A stretch of DNA of 64,000 bases from Streptomyces sp. SJL17-4 (GTDB taxonomy: Bacteria > Actinomycetota > Actinomycetes > Streptomycetales > Streptomycetaceae): NCBI RefSeq assembly GCF_036826855.1, contig NZ_CP104578.1, forward strand, positions 868,001 through 932,000. Reading direction: 5' to 3'. The position numbers and the translations under genes were made by a program. The notes under the pieces are model-generated. The model was not told the DNA's origin. It searched no databases and saw only the letters and a list, made by a program, of their open reading frames with translations. The number at the start of each line of letters is the position of its first letter. Within the stretch, counting starts at the first letter, position 1. Positions 41,464 to 50,348 of this stretch are shown piece by piece.

Positions 41464-42335
41464 AAGCGTGTTGCAGAAGGTTGTGACTGGGCAGGTCAGG
41501 GCCGGGGTTGTGGCCGGTCTGGTCATGCGGCGAGGGCGAGGTTATGCATGTGGGCGACCGCCTGGACTGCATGGTGAAGACCGCTGCCGCGCTGTCGGCA
41601 GTCGCGGAGGATCTTGTAGTGCTTCATCCGGGCGAAGGCGTGCTCGACGCGGGCCCGCACCCGCCGGTGCTCGGCGTTGTCTTCCTCCTCGCCGGGCAGC
41701 AGGTCCCGGCCGGGCCGTTTGCGGTGCGGGACGACGAGCCCGGTGTTGATGTAGGCGCCGTCGCCCAGCACGGTGACACCTTCGCAGTGCCGGGCCAGGC
41801 CGGAGTCCCGCCACGCCTTCGCGTCGGCGGTGTTGCCGGGCGCCGGCTGGGCCGCGGCGATCACCAGCTTCGTGTCGGCGTCGATGATGACCTGCACGTT
41901 CGCCGAGAACCGGTAGTTCCGTGAGGAGGCGCCGACGTTCCGGTCACGCACCGGCACCAACGTGCCGTCCACGATCCACAGCCGTTCGACGGCGTCGTCC
42001 GGGCGGGCGTCCTGCTCGATCGCGAGGAGAGGCCGCAGCCTCTGGATGACCCGGCATACGGTCGTCGGCGAGCATCCGAAGAGCGGCGCGAGCTGCCGCA
42101 TGGTGAGGTTCGTGCGGTAGTAGACGGCCACCAGCAGCACCCGGTCCGCCAGCGGAAGGCACCACGGCCGACCACCACCAGGCCCGTTCCCACCCCGCTC
42201 ACGGACCGCCCTCAGCAGTCGCTCGAACTGCCGCATCCGCAGACCCGTGAACGTCTCCACCCACAACGACTCAGCCCTCAACGCCCCACCCATACAGGGG
42301 AAAATGCCCAGACCGCGACCTTCTGCAACACGCTT
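41464..42335 (-). mobile_element. Intact IS5-family element, 872 bp
   Basis: Terminal inverted repeats AAGCGTGTTGCAGAAGGT (from 41464) and its complement (to 42335) are flanked by TTA on both sides (41461-41463 and 42336-42338), a TNA-type 3-bp target duplication typical of IS5. It inserted a few bases from the inner end of the left arm and carries one complete transposase gene. Confidence 0.88.
41523..42293 (-). CDS. IS5-family transposase, 256 aa, complete
   Basis: The DDE triad is complete: Asp in LWIVDGTLVPVRD, Asp in VTVLGDGAYINTGLV and Glu in RARVEHAFARMKHYKILRDCR. The N-terminal HTH region is TNLTMRQLAPLFGCSPTTVCRVIQRL. Length is normal for the IS1031/IS427-type branch. It could be active. 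Confidence 0.9.
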   Translation of the reverse strand: MGGALRAESLWVETFTGLRMRQFERLLRAVRERGGNGPGGGRPWCLPLADRVLLVAVYYRTNLTMRQLAPLFGCSPTTVCRVIQRLRPLLAIEQDARPDDAVERLWIVDGTLVPVRDRNVGASSRNYRFSANVQVIIDADTKLVIAAAQPAPGNTADAKAWRDSGLARHCEGVTVLGDGAYINTGLVVPHRKRPGRDLLPGEEEDNAEHRRVRARVEHAFARMKHYKILRDCRQRGSGLHHAVQAVAHMHNLALAA

Positions 42336-42354
42336 TTAGTGCTGTAGACATCTG

Positions 42355-42948
42355 TCATTCACAGAAAAGCGGTGCCTCGACGTTGATGCAGGTGTCATTT
42401 CCAGCCCCACCGTCGGCTGAATCGTTGTCGTCGCCGCCATCAAGGGTGTCGTTACCATTTCCACCGAAAAGCTGATCAGCATGGCTTCTGCTGTCGAGCC
42501 TGTCGTCACCGTCGTCACCCCACATCTTATCGGCGGTGCTGCCGCTGTAGAGGTAGTCGTTGCCAGGCCCACCGTGCAGAGTCGGCTTAAGTTCGGTGAA
42601 GTTGTAGACCCGATCGTTCCCGTCTCCGGCATCAACATTGACCCTGAAGACATCGGCGTCCGCTGGGATGTTGATGTCCCTATTGCCGAGCGGACCCGTC
42701 ACTTCATCGCCATCATCGTAGATGTGGACGATTCCGTGGCCGTCCTCGAATATTATGCCGTGGATGTAGATGACGTTGTCTTTACCCGGAGCTGCCTTGA
42801 TCTGCAAGTAGTAGTTCAGGTCCCAATCGACGTGCGTTCCGGTGGGAACACGCTGACTGGCCGATGCGGATTGGGCTGCGAGGCCGGGAACAGCTGCTAT
42901 CACCAACGCAGCAATAAAGGTGCGGGTGTATATGAAGAATCGACCCAT
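42355..42948 (-). CDS. Secreted RTX-repeat (hemolysin-type) calcium-binding protein, 197 aa
   Basis: The signal peptide is clear (basic start MGRFFIYTR, hydrophobic core FIAALVIAAVPGLA, cleavage near AQSASA). A ~75-residue beta-rich region is followed by glycine/aspartate nonapeptide repeats (GDGNDRVYN, GGPGNDYLYSG, GDDGDDRLDS, GGNGNDTLDGG, GGAGNDTCIN) that bind Ca2+ as a beta-roll. It ends with a Cys pair (DTCINVEAPLFCE). The DNA is visibly richer in A/T than its neighbours, consistent with transfer. It is extracellular, and function is unknown. Confidence 0.82.
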   Translation of the reverse strand: MGRFFIYTRTFIAALVIAAVPGLAAQSASASQRVPTGTHVDWDLNYYLQIKAAPGKDNVIYIHGIIFEDGHGIVHIYDDGDEVTGPLGNRDINIPADADVFRVNVDAGDGNDRVYNFTELKPTLHGGPGNDYLYSGSTADKMWGDDGDDRLDSRSHADQLFGGNGNDTLDGGDDNDSADGGAGNDTCINVEAPLFCE

Positions 42949-43491
42949 CGAGAGACACCACCGACGGAAGGGGAAAATACGCTGGACGCCAGATGTGACC
43001 AACTCATCGGCGAGCGCAGGGCTATTCCGTAGTCTTCTGTACTTAAAGCGTCTCACCGCGCAGACGGCGCTGCATCCTGACGCAACTGGAACATGCCAGC
43101 CGCCCGAGCGAACCCCGACGCGGTCTTCGGAGGCCGTGGCCTGGTAGACGCGACGCTGTCAGTACCGACTGCGATCGTCGAAGCCATGACCACGGCCGCC
43201 CGAGAAGAAGCGGCCGCGCCAGCGGCGGTCGCCGAGCGGCTCGGCGCGCTCGCTCAGCGCGCTCCACACGGGCACGCGCACGGGCCCGGGAAACCAGCAG
43301 CGCGCAGCCGTAGCTGAGCGCTGTTGTTCGTGGCGCAGCAACCGACTGGGGAACGAAGAGCGGCCCTGGGAAAATTCGGGCTCTGACCGGAGTTCCGTGA
43401 ATTGGCCCGTGGTCGCTTGTGGCGACCCCGCTGACGATGCGGCCATGCGGCCACGGCATCATGGCGCCGAAGCGTGATCGAGAGGGGTGCC
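42949..43491. other. 543-bp stretch without a supported gene
   Basis: A plus-strand frame at 43093-43317 (alanine-rich, MPAARANPDAVFGG...) has no recognisable features and no convincing Shine-Dalgarno. I do not call it. The region should hold the promoter of the RTX-like gene on its left and of the DUF4265 gene on its right. Confidence 0.4.
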
Positions 43492-43982
43492 ATGACCAAG
43501 CACATCGTCCGTGACGAACCGGTTGGTCGGGCCCAGAACAACTACATCGCCCAAGCCGACCTGGCGCCGTTCGGGCTGGACGGTCAGGTGGAACAGCTGT
43601 GGCTGAAGCCCCTCAACGACGGCACTTTCTCCATAGCCTGCATCCCGTTCCAAACGTACGGACTCGCTCTCGGCGACCGTGTACGACTGTCAGCGAACGA
43701 CCAGGTCAGCGAGGTCGTGGGGCGCTCTTCGCATCGTGTCCTGCGGATGCTCCTCATGCCCGACCAGACCCGAAGCAGTTGACAGAAACGATAAATCGGA
43801 TCCGGACCACAGCCGATGCCACGGGCCTGCTGAGCGAGTGGAGCGGTGACCGCCACGTCGCCGTGGACATTCCACCGGAGGCGCATCCTTCGATGCTGTT
43901 CGACATCATGCAACGCGCGGTGTCCGAGAGCCGCGCCTTCTGGGAGTTGGCTGACGCCATGCCATTCTCCACCCAACCCTGA
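43492..43982 (+). pseudogene. DUF4265 protein gene broken by a frameshift
   Basis: The ATG at 43492 follows GAGAGGGG. The first frame encodes YIAQADLAPFGLDGQVEQLWLKPLNDGTFSIACIPFQTYGLALGDRVRLSANDQVSEVVGRSSHRVLRMLLMPD and stops at 43782. The next frame continues DPKQLTETINRIRTTADATGLLSEWSGDRHVAVDIPPEAHPSMLFDIMQRAVSESRAFWELADAMPFSTQP to 43982. Together (~163 aa) they make a full-length DUF4265 protein. The frameshift lies in GACCAGACCCGAAG near 43765. Confidence 0.75.
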
Positions 43983-44014
43983 GCCGTCGCCCTGGACCTG
44001 GGGCACTCCCTTTC

Positions 44015-44230
44015 TCATGACTTTATGAGGATCCGAGTTCGAAGAAGCGTGAACGAGGCACGGCCGTACATGGCCCTCTTGAGCGTTTTAACCCTGTTGA
44101 CATGGCCTTCGACGACGCCTGAGCTCAAGTCGAGGGTGAGGCCGGCGGTATCGGCGTCGAGGTCCTGACGGAGGAATCCTGCAAAGCCGCTGACCGGTTT
44201 CGGAGCATCCTTGTCGCCGGAGGTCGGGCA
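44015..44230 (-). pseudogene. 3' fragment of an ISL3-family transposase
   Basis: On the minus strand VSGFAGFLRQDLDADTAGLTLDLSSGVVEGHVNRVKTLKRAMYGRASFTLLRTRILIKS matches the C-terminal end of ISL3 transposases (SSGxVEGxxNRxKxxKRxMYGRAxFxLLRxRxL, containing the last catalytic Glu). The rest is absent. It is a deletion remnant inside the composite element. Confidence 0.75.
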
Positions 44231-44473
44231 ATGACCAAGTCCACCACGGCGACTTGGGCGCAGGTGCCGGGGTTGAGGAGTCCCGTCCCGTGGGCGGATC
44301 CTGGCCGGGCGCACCGGGCGGCTGTCGCATGGCATAACCGCGATGAGGAGCGGATGGGGCCTGCGTCCGAGCCGTTCCTTTCACGCTGCGGCGCTGCATC
44401 GAGCCGGACATCTCCGTGCTAAGGGCTGCCCGTAACTGCGGGAGCGTGAGGACCTGCCCCGGTTTCGCGGACA

Positions 44474-44867
44474 TCAGAGGAAGAGAAGCGCGACGTCCTT
44501 CGCGACGCAGAGCCGCAGAGCCGCAGAGCCGCAGAACGACCGTCAGCTGTTGGGCCGCGTCGATGTGTGTCCGAGGGACGCCGACCTCATTCCGCCACTG
44601 CTCGACGATCGCCTCGAGCCGGGGCAGGAGCACAGCGCATTCGGTGGGCGAGAGCTCGCCTCCACCGTCGTCGGGGCGATCGAGGAGTGGTTCGAGCGAG
44701 GTGGAGACATCACTCCAGGGGCGTTCCCCACCGAAGCCCCACATCCCGTCGAGATCGAACCCCTCGGCTCGCGCCAGCTGCCGCCGGAACACGGCGAAGC
44801 CGCTGTAGGACCAGCCGACGTCGGGTCTGCTGGTGTCTCCGTCTCCCGGGAACAGAGTCAGCCCCAC
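44474..44867 (-). pseudogene. IS5 cargo gene, frameshifted by octamer repeat expansion (right copy)
   Basis: Sequence and lesion are identical to 41014-41407, including the three CTGCGGCT copies (here on the minus strand). The shifted frame runs to 44088, beyond the IS end, so the two copies would have different tails if translated. Confidence 0.6.
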
Positions 44868-44944
44868 GTCGTTCTCCCTCAGATCGTCGAATAGGCAAAG
44901 GATCGGTCGGCACCAGAGACGTCTGCAACTGAGATGATCCAGCT

Positions 44945-45427
44945 GTGGCTGGTGTGATCACGGCGTCGGAGCCGTCTTGGATAGCCCCGTTCGCCGGGCT
45001 GAACCCGCACAACTTCGGCAAGCTCGTGACCGTCCTGCGGCGCGAGGGTGCGGATGCGGACCGCGAGGGCCGGCCGTGGAGCCTTCCGCTGGAGGACCGG
45101 GCACTGCTGGTGGCGGCCTACTGGCGCACGAACCTGACGATGCGGCAGCTCGCTCCGCTGTTCGGGGTGTCCAAGTCGGCGGCGGACCGCATCATCGACC
45201 ACCTCGGGCCAATGCTCGCGCTTCAACCGCGCAAGCGGTTCGCCAAGGACACCGTGCTCATTGTGGACGGCACCCTGGTCCCCACCCGCGACCACGCCAT
45301 CGCCGAGAGGTCGAAGAACTACCTGAAGACCTGGAAGATCCTCCGAGACTGCCGCCTCAAAGGCGACGGTGTGCACCACGCCATGCTCGGCATCGCCCGG
45401 ATGCACAACCTCGCCCTCGCCGGATAG
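44945..45427 (+). pseudogene. IS5-family transposase with internal deletion, 160 aa (right copy)
   Basis: It is identical to the left-arm copy. It keeps the DNA-binding N-terminus, the first catalytic Asp and the C-terminal tail, but lacks the region with the second Asp and the Glu. It might act only as a DNA-binding inhibitor of transposition (inference). Confidence 0.85.
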
Positions 45428-45696
45428 ATCAGCGGCTCGTACGGCGGCCACCCCTGCCCAAGGCAATCGGGAGATCATTTACGGGACAGCCCTTAGGGAG
45501 AATGAAGCTCCGTTGGGGAGCGCGCGGGGAGAATCGACTGCCTAAATGGGCAGCATGATGAAAGCACCGGAAACAGGCATCACCGCAGGTTACCGTGCCT
45601 CATTGACCGATTCGCGCAGGTCAGCGCCCCGAGGGCGACAACTTCAAGAAGATCTCTTCTCCCTCACCGAAGAACCCACTGCCCTCCACACATGCA

Positions 45697-46803
45697 TCAA
45701 GCCGCTTCCCAAAGGCCGGCATCCAGGATGCGAGCCGCCTTGGTGATGCTGCCCGGCATCAAGTGTCGATAGATTCGATACGTCTCCTCGATGGACTTGT
45801 GGCCCATCCATTCCGCCACGTCGGTGATGGGTATGCCGTTCCCGAGCGCGTTCGAGGCGAAGTAGTGCCGGAAGCTGTACATTGCCGACACCTGCCTCAG
45901 CAGGGAGGTCCTTGAAGAGCTTCTGCACACGACGGCGTTCCATCGGCTCCGTGTAGTACCCGCTCGGGCCACGCAGCAGGTAGCCCTCCTCTGTGGTTCC
46001 GTGCTGTTCCTCGTACCGCTCCAGCCCTTCCCGCACCGACCGTGGCAGCGGGACCTCCCTGAACTCACCAGCCTTGCGGTGCTTCAGCTTCGCCGGCTTG
46101 TGCGTGTTGGAGTGGATCTGCTCGTGCACCCTGTAGACGTCGTCCGCCACGATGTTTTTGACGTTCACCGCCCGGGCCTCACCGTTTCGCAGGCCGCATC
46201 CGACCATCATGATGATCTCAAGCGCGAGATCGTCGTCGGCGACAGTCAGCGCCTTCTTCACGTAGGTGAGGGACGGGATAACCACCTTCTCGCGAACGTA
46301 TTCTGGTTCTTGGACGCCCTTTACCGGGTCGTCCGCCATGGCACCCTTGCCATAGGCGTCTCGCAAGATGGCCTTGAGAGTGCGGAATATGTTCACCTGG
46401 TTTCCGCGACCGACCTTGTCGGCCTCCAATTCGTCCAAGAAGCGCTCGACGACGATCGGCGTGATGGAGTTCAACTTTCGCGATCCGAGCCGAGGAACGA
46501 TGTGCACATTGATCGAGCTGTCGACATGCTCGCCCGTGGAATACTCCGTCATCTTGCGCTGCCGGGGTCGCCATAGCTTCGCGTATTCCTCGACCGTCTG
46601 CTGACCGAGCTCGCGGCGGGCCTCGGCGACGGACGGCGCCGTGCTCTTCTTCTCTTTGTAGATCGCGGTCAGACGCTCGATGCCGTCATCCTGCGTCCCG
46701 AAACCGGACTCCTCGCGCTGCTTGCCCAGCGCGTCCCTGAAGCGAATCGTGTACGGGTGCGGGTGGGCTTGGCGCAGTCGCATTCCTTGAAGAAGGAGCC
46801 CAT
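45697..46803 (-). pseudogene. Tyrosine site-specific integrase with two frameshifts
   Basis: Three frames assemble one phage/ICE-type integrase. MGSFFKECDCAKPTR (start 46803) continues after a shift near 46760 as HPHPYTIRFRDALGKQREESGFGTQDDGIERL... through the SAM-like domain and the first catalytic Arg (MMVGCGLRNGEARAVNV). A second shift near 45885 leads to MYSFRHYFASNALGNGIPITDVAEWMGHKSIEETYRIYRHLMPG, with the His-x-x-Arg-like region, the GH motif and the catalytic Tyr. It should be inactive. No tRNA or att repeat was identified next to it. Confidence 0.82.
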
Positions 46804-47249
46804 GCCGCGGGCGAGCTGTCGAGCCACGTGTAGAACCTTCCGAGCGGGAGCGAGGAACCATGCACAGGAGCTGCGCAGAGGCGGAAGGTCAGCAAGCGGA
46901 GCCAAGGCTGCGACGCATGCTGACCTTTTGCTGACCTGAGGGGCCTCTATCATGCCCCTGACCTGCACAGACGTCCAAATGCTAGATCTTGGACTTGAAC
47001 AGGGTGCGAAGCACGGACAAACTCCCGATTCGTCTGCTCCCTGCCTGCTTATTGCAGGTCAAGGGCGGTCTTCGGAGACTACAACGATTCGCTTGTCCGG
47101 TCAGCTGTCCCCGGGTGTTTCAGGGCTCACACTGACCACTTGCTGACGGAGCATGGGGCTGGACGGGAAGGGTGAGGATCCTCTTACGGAACCGTGACGC
47201 GCCGCCCGTCGAACACCTCGCCGGGACCGAGGCGGCCTGGCTTCGGAAC
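46804..47249. other. Gap between integrase relic and second epimerase, no gene seen
   Basis: About 445 bp of mixed composition contains no recognised gene. From 47176 the sequence is the second copy of the epimerase leader. An attachment site could lie here but cannot be recognised without the partner sequence. Confidence 0.4.
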
Positions 47250-47989
47250 ATGCGCGTACTTGTGACTGGAGGAGCGGGCTTCATCGGCTCGCACGTCGTC
47301 GCCGAGCTGATCGGACGCGGGCACGATCCGGTGGTCTTCGACATGACGGAGGACGGGAGGGACGTACGGGATGCCGCCGCCGTGCGGAATGCCCTGGCCG
47401 CGGTCGACGCGGTCTGTCACCAGGCGGCCAAGGTGGGCCTGGGCAAGGACTTCGGGGACGCATCCGGGTACGTGTCGGTCGACGGCTTCGGTACGGCGGT
47501 GCTGCTGGCCCGGATGGCGGAGGTGGGTGTGCGAGGGCTGCTGCTCGCCGGGGCGATGGTCGTCTACGGCGAGGGGCGGTACGAGTGTGCCGCGCACGGC
47601 GTGATCCGGCCCGGGCCGCGTGCCGAGGCAGATCTGAAGGCCGGTCGGTTCGAGCCGCGCTGTCCTGACTGTGGTACCGACCTGGCACCCGGTCCGGTCG
47701 CCGAGGACGCGCCGACGGACCCCCGGAACGTGTACGCCACCACCAAGCTCGCGCAGGAGCACCTCGCGTACTCGTGGGCTCGGGCGATCGACGGACGCGT
47801 GATCTCGCTGCGCCACCACGACGTCTACGAGCCGGGTATGCCCCGCGACACCCCGTACGCGGGCGTGGCCGCCCTGTTCCGTTCCGCGCTCGCGCGCGGC
47901 GAACCGCCGCGCGTCTTCGAAGACGGCGGACAGCGGCGGGACTTCGTCCACGTACGGGACGTGGCCTCGGCCAACGCGGTGGCGCTGGA
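47176..47989 (+). repeat. 814-bp direct repeat, copy 2
   Basis: This matches 22566-23379 at a constant offset of 24610, with scattered substitutions and no net indels. The match ends abruptly at 47989, inside the epimerase gene. Confidence 0.85.
47250..47989 (+). pseudogene. Truncated second epimerase/dehydratase gene
   Basis: MRVLVTGGAGFIGSHVVAELIGRGHDPVVFDM... is nearly the same as the protein at 22640 through VRDVASANAVAL (~residue 246). It then enters unrelated sequence (EWSCSEPCTITSGG...). The NAD motif and Tyr-Lys pair (YATTKLAQEH) remain, but ~95 C-terminal substrate-domain residues are lost. The family motif HNVYGPG is changed to HDVYEPG, suggesting relaxed selection. Confidence 0.8.
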
Positions 47990-48126
47990 GTGGTCCTGCA
48001 GCGAACCGTGCACCATCACGAGCGGCGGCCCCTCCCCCTCTCCCACACCGCGATCCGTGTCCCGCCGGAGCCCCGGACATCGAAAGGCTCGTCGGCCCGA
48101 TGCCCGGAGACGTCGTGCCGTGCCAT
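47990..48126 (-). pseudogene. N-terminal stub of an alpha/beta hydrolase gene
   Basis: On the minus strand MARHDVSGHRADEPFDVRGSGGTRIAVWERG continues in a second frame as EGPPLVMVHGSLQDHS and then ends at the epimerase junction. This is the start of an alpha/beta hydrolase, with the oxyanion-hole HG motif. A one-base loss in a G-rich run causes the shift. The body of the gene was replaced by the epimerase duplicate. Confidence 0.6.
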
Positions 48127-48209
48127 GAACGCCACGAGCTCCTTCACCCTCCCAAGCAGGAGCGACACATCGGCAGATCTACCCATCCGGGACGGGGCCT
48201 GGCAGCCGG

Positions 48210-50189
48210 TCACAGCCCGGGCGTGCGCGCTCGCGAGTGGGTGCCGAGGAGTTCTGCGAGGCCGCGGCGGGTGGCGGCGATGACGACGCGGTCTTCCGGA
48301 CGGAGTACGTATCCGGGGTGGAGATCCCAGAGGAGCTGGGGCTGGTCGCCGTCGTGGTGTGAGGAGGCGAGGTCGGGGCGGCGGGTGGTGGGGGCGGCCG
48401 TGTCCAGGGCGAGGACGCGCCAGGCGCCGGGTCGGAAGGCGTCGGCGACGGTACGGCCGTCGAGTTGGGGGTGGCCGGCGACGAGGAGGGCGGCGAAGAG
48501 GAGGACTTTGCGTTCGACGGGGATGGCGCCGAGGATCTGGCGGCCCATCATCGCGCCGGCGAAGGCGGGTGCGGCGAGGTGGGTGACGCTACGGCTGCGG
48601 GTGAGGGCGTCGGGGTGGGCGGTGCGCAGGGTGCGGTAGACGGCGGTGGCGAAGTCGTCGTCGTACAGGCGTAGGGCGACGCGCAGGTCGGGTGTGACCG
48701 TACGGGCGTAGAGCGTGCCCTCCAGGTTGGTGGTGTCGGAGCTGGTGAGGGCGAGCAGGGCGTGGGCCCGGTGGATCTTGGCGGATTCCAGGACGCCGTC
48801 CTCGGTGACGTCGCCGAGGACGACAGGGATGCCGAGGCTGCGGGCGAGAGGGATACCGCGGGCGTCAGGGTCCTCTTCGACGCACACGACCGGGATGTCG
48901 AGGTCCCGCAGCTGGGCGAGGACACGGGTGCCGATCTTGCCGAGGCCGAGCAGGACGACGTGGCCGGACAGACCGCGGGGAGGCCGGCGTATGGCTCCGG
49001 CGCTCCGGAAGGTACCGAGAGCCTCCAGCGCGGCCGCGATGAGGAGGGGCAGCAAGGCGAGGCCGACGAGGCCGGTCAGGAGCTGGAGGATCTGGTGGGT
49101 GACCGATGCGTCGAGCGCGGGGTCGTTGATGGAGAACAGGTCGAGCAGCGTGATGTATGCGGCGTGCACGGGGTCGGCGTCGGTGAGCACGGTGGTGGTG
49201 AGGGTCAGGGCGAGCACGGAGGCGACGATGCCGGCGAGCGCCCACCGCAGGCGGCTGGAGAAGAGCTCGCGCAGCGGCGCCCCCCGGCGGGCCAAACGCC
49301 GTGGGGGCAGGGCGGGACCGGCGTATCGCACGGTCTCCAGGACGACGCTCCCGCGACCGGCGGCGCTCGCCACGGCCCGGTCGTCGGGCAGGAGGAGGGG
49401 GCCCTGCGGGCCGCTGGCCTCCGAGCCCTCGGCGCCCGCCGGGTCGGTGGTGGTGGACGACAGCAGGGCCAGGGTGCACAGGGCGGGGTCGGGTACCTCA
49501 CCGCGTCCGGGCGGGGTGCGTTCGGCGGCGCGCAGGAGTACGCCGTCGGCCTGGACGACCTTGCTGGTGCCGGCGACGGCGGTGGCGGCGAGCGCGGGAG
49601 CGGCGGTATCCGCGTCGGAAAGGACGGTGGTGGAGGCGTCGAGGAGGGCTCGGTCGGTTCCGGGCGCGGTGAGGAGGGCGGCCTGGTCGAGGAGCTCTTC
49701 CAGGCGTTGGCCGAGTTTGCGGTTGTACATGCGGACCACGAGGCGCAGGCCGGGGCTGAGCCGGCGGGCGGCGAGGGCGGCGCGGAGGTTGGTCTCGTCG
49801 TCCTCGTAGAGCAGGGCGAGGGCCGCGGCCCGGTCCACACCGGCCCGCAGCAATGTGTCCTCGGTAGGCGAGGATGACACGACGTCACGCAGCGGCGGGG
49901 GCGTCCCGCCGAGCGTGTCCTCGGTGGCGGGTCCGCCGGACCGGCGCAGCAGCCGTGCCGCGCGGGACAGCACGGCGGGCTGCTCGCCCACCCGTTCCCC
50001 GTCCTGTTCGCCGGGTGCGACGAGGACGACCCGCTGGCGGTAGACGTCCCGCAATTCGGCGGCGAGCCGGCGGGCGAGCCCGTCGTCGCCGCAGACCACC
50101 ATGTGGCCGCCGTCCCTTGGCTGTCCTGTCTCCTGGTGCGGTAGCGCGACCACGATTCCCCCGGTGTCGAGATGGCCCCGCCTGTTCAC
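48210..50189 (-). CDS. CASTOR/POLLUX-like ion channel protein with two RCK/TrkA-N domains, 659 aa
   Basis: An N-terminal Rossmann domain (GGHMVVCGDDGLARRLAAEL...) is followed by an RCK-like region with RAGVDRAAALALLYEDDETNLRAALAARRLSPGLRLVVRMYNRKLG. Two or three membrane segments lie at ~325-395, with a short pore-like loop (AYITLLDLFSINDPALD). A second Rossmann/RCK module follows (GHVVLLGLGKIGTRVLAQLRDLDIPVVCVEEDPDARGI, then ALTSSDTTNLEGTLYARTVTPDLRVALRLYDDDF). This arrangement resembles the CASTOR/POLLUX-related NAD-binding channels of actinomycetes. It probably conducts K+ or another cation under nucleotide control. Confidence 0.78.
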   Translation of the reverse strand: MNRRGHLDTGGIVVALPHQETGQPRDGGHMVVCGDDGLARRLAAELRDVYRQRVVLVAPGEQDGERVGEQPAVLSRAARLLRRSGGPATEDTLGGTPPPLRDVVSSSPTEDTLLRAGVDRAAALALLYEDDETNLRAALAARRLSPGLRLVVRMYNRKLGQRLEELLDQAALLTAPGTDRALLDASTTVLSDADTAAPALAATAVAGTSKVVQADGVLLRAAERTPPGRGEVPDPALCTLALLSSTTTDPAGAEGSEASGPQGPLLLPDDRAVASAAGRGSVVLETVRYAGPALPPRRLARRGAPLRELFSSRLRWALAGIVASVLALTLTTTVLTDADPVHAAYITLLDLFSINDPALDASVTHQILQLLTGLVGLALLPLLIAAALEALGTFRSAGAIRRPPRGLSGHVVLLGLGKIGTRVLAQLRDLDIPVVCVEEDPDARGIPLARSLGIPVVLGDVTEDGVLESAKIHRAHALLALTSSDTTNLEGTLYARTVTPDLRVALRLYDDDFATAVYRTLRTAHPDALTRSRSVTHLAAPAFAGAMMGRQILGAIPVERKVLLFAALLVAGHPQLDGRTVADAFRPGAWRVLALDTAAPTTRRPDLASSHHDGDQPQLLWDLHPGYVLRPEDRVVIAATRRGLAELLGTHSRARTPGL

Positions 50190-50348
50190 GCGGGCGGGTC
50201 AAGTGTCGGTCGTTGGCGCCTCGGTGTGGGATGTGTGCGGCGAACGAGGCGGGAGATCGGGGGGCGTGCCGGCGTGACGGGCCAGGTGACGGCGAGGACA
50301 CCGGCGTCGATCCGCACCCAGGTCGGGGAGGGCTGCTGAGGAGATGGC

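Larger units (their letters stand above)
40385..45496. mobile_element. Candidate composite transposon bounded by inverted IS5-like copies
   Basis: Two 1075-bp arms in perfect inverted orientation (40385-41459 and 44422-45496) flank 2.96 kb. The interior holds an intact IS5-family element, a secreted RTX-like protein gene, a frameshifted DUF4265 gene and an ISL3 transposase fragment. Both arms encode only a deleted transposase, so movement would require an enzyme supplied elsewhere. Confidence 0.65.
44422..45496 (-). repeat. Right arm of 1075-bp inverted repeat
   Basis: This is identical in reverse complement to 40385-41459. The IS5-like unit here is flanked by TA on both sides (CTA|AGGGCTG ... 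CAGCCCT|TAG). The left arm lacks a matching inner flank, so the right copy may be the original insertion and the left a later product. Confidence 0.85.

Noticed and set aside
41014..41577. Full 187-codon run-on reading of the IS cargo gene as the real protein
   Set aside because: The tail differs between the two IS copies because it extends beyond the IS end, and the frame is shifted by the repeat expansion.
43093..43317. A 74-codon plus-strand frame between the RTX-like and DUF4265 genes
   Set aside because: It is alanine/arginine-rich with no recognisable motif and no clear ribosome binding site.
45497..47170. CRISPR array or tRNA-type attachment site near the integrase
   Set aside because: No regularly spaced repeats and no tRNA cloverleaf were seen in this stretch.
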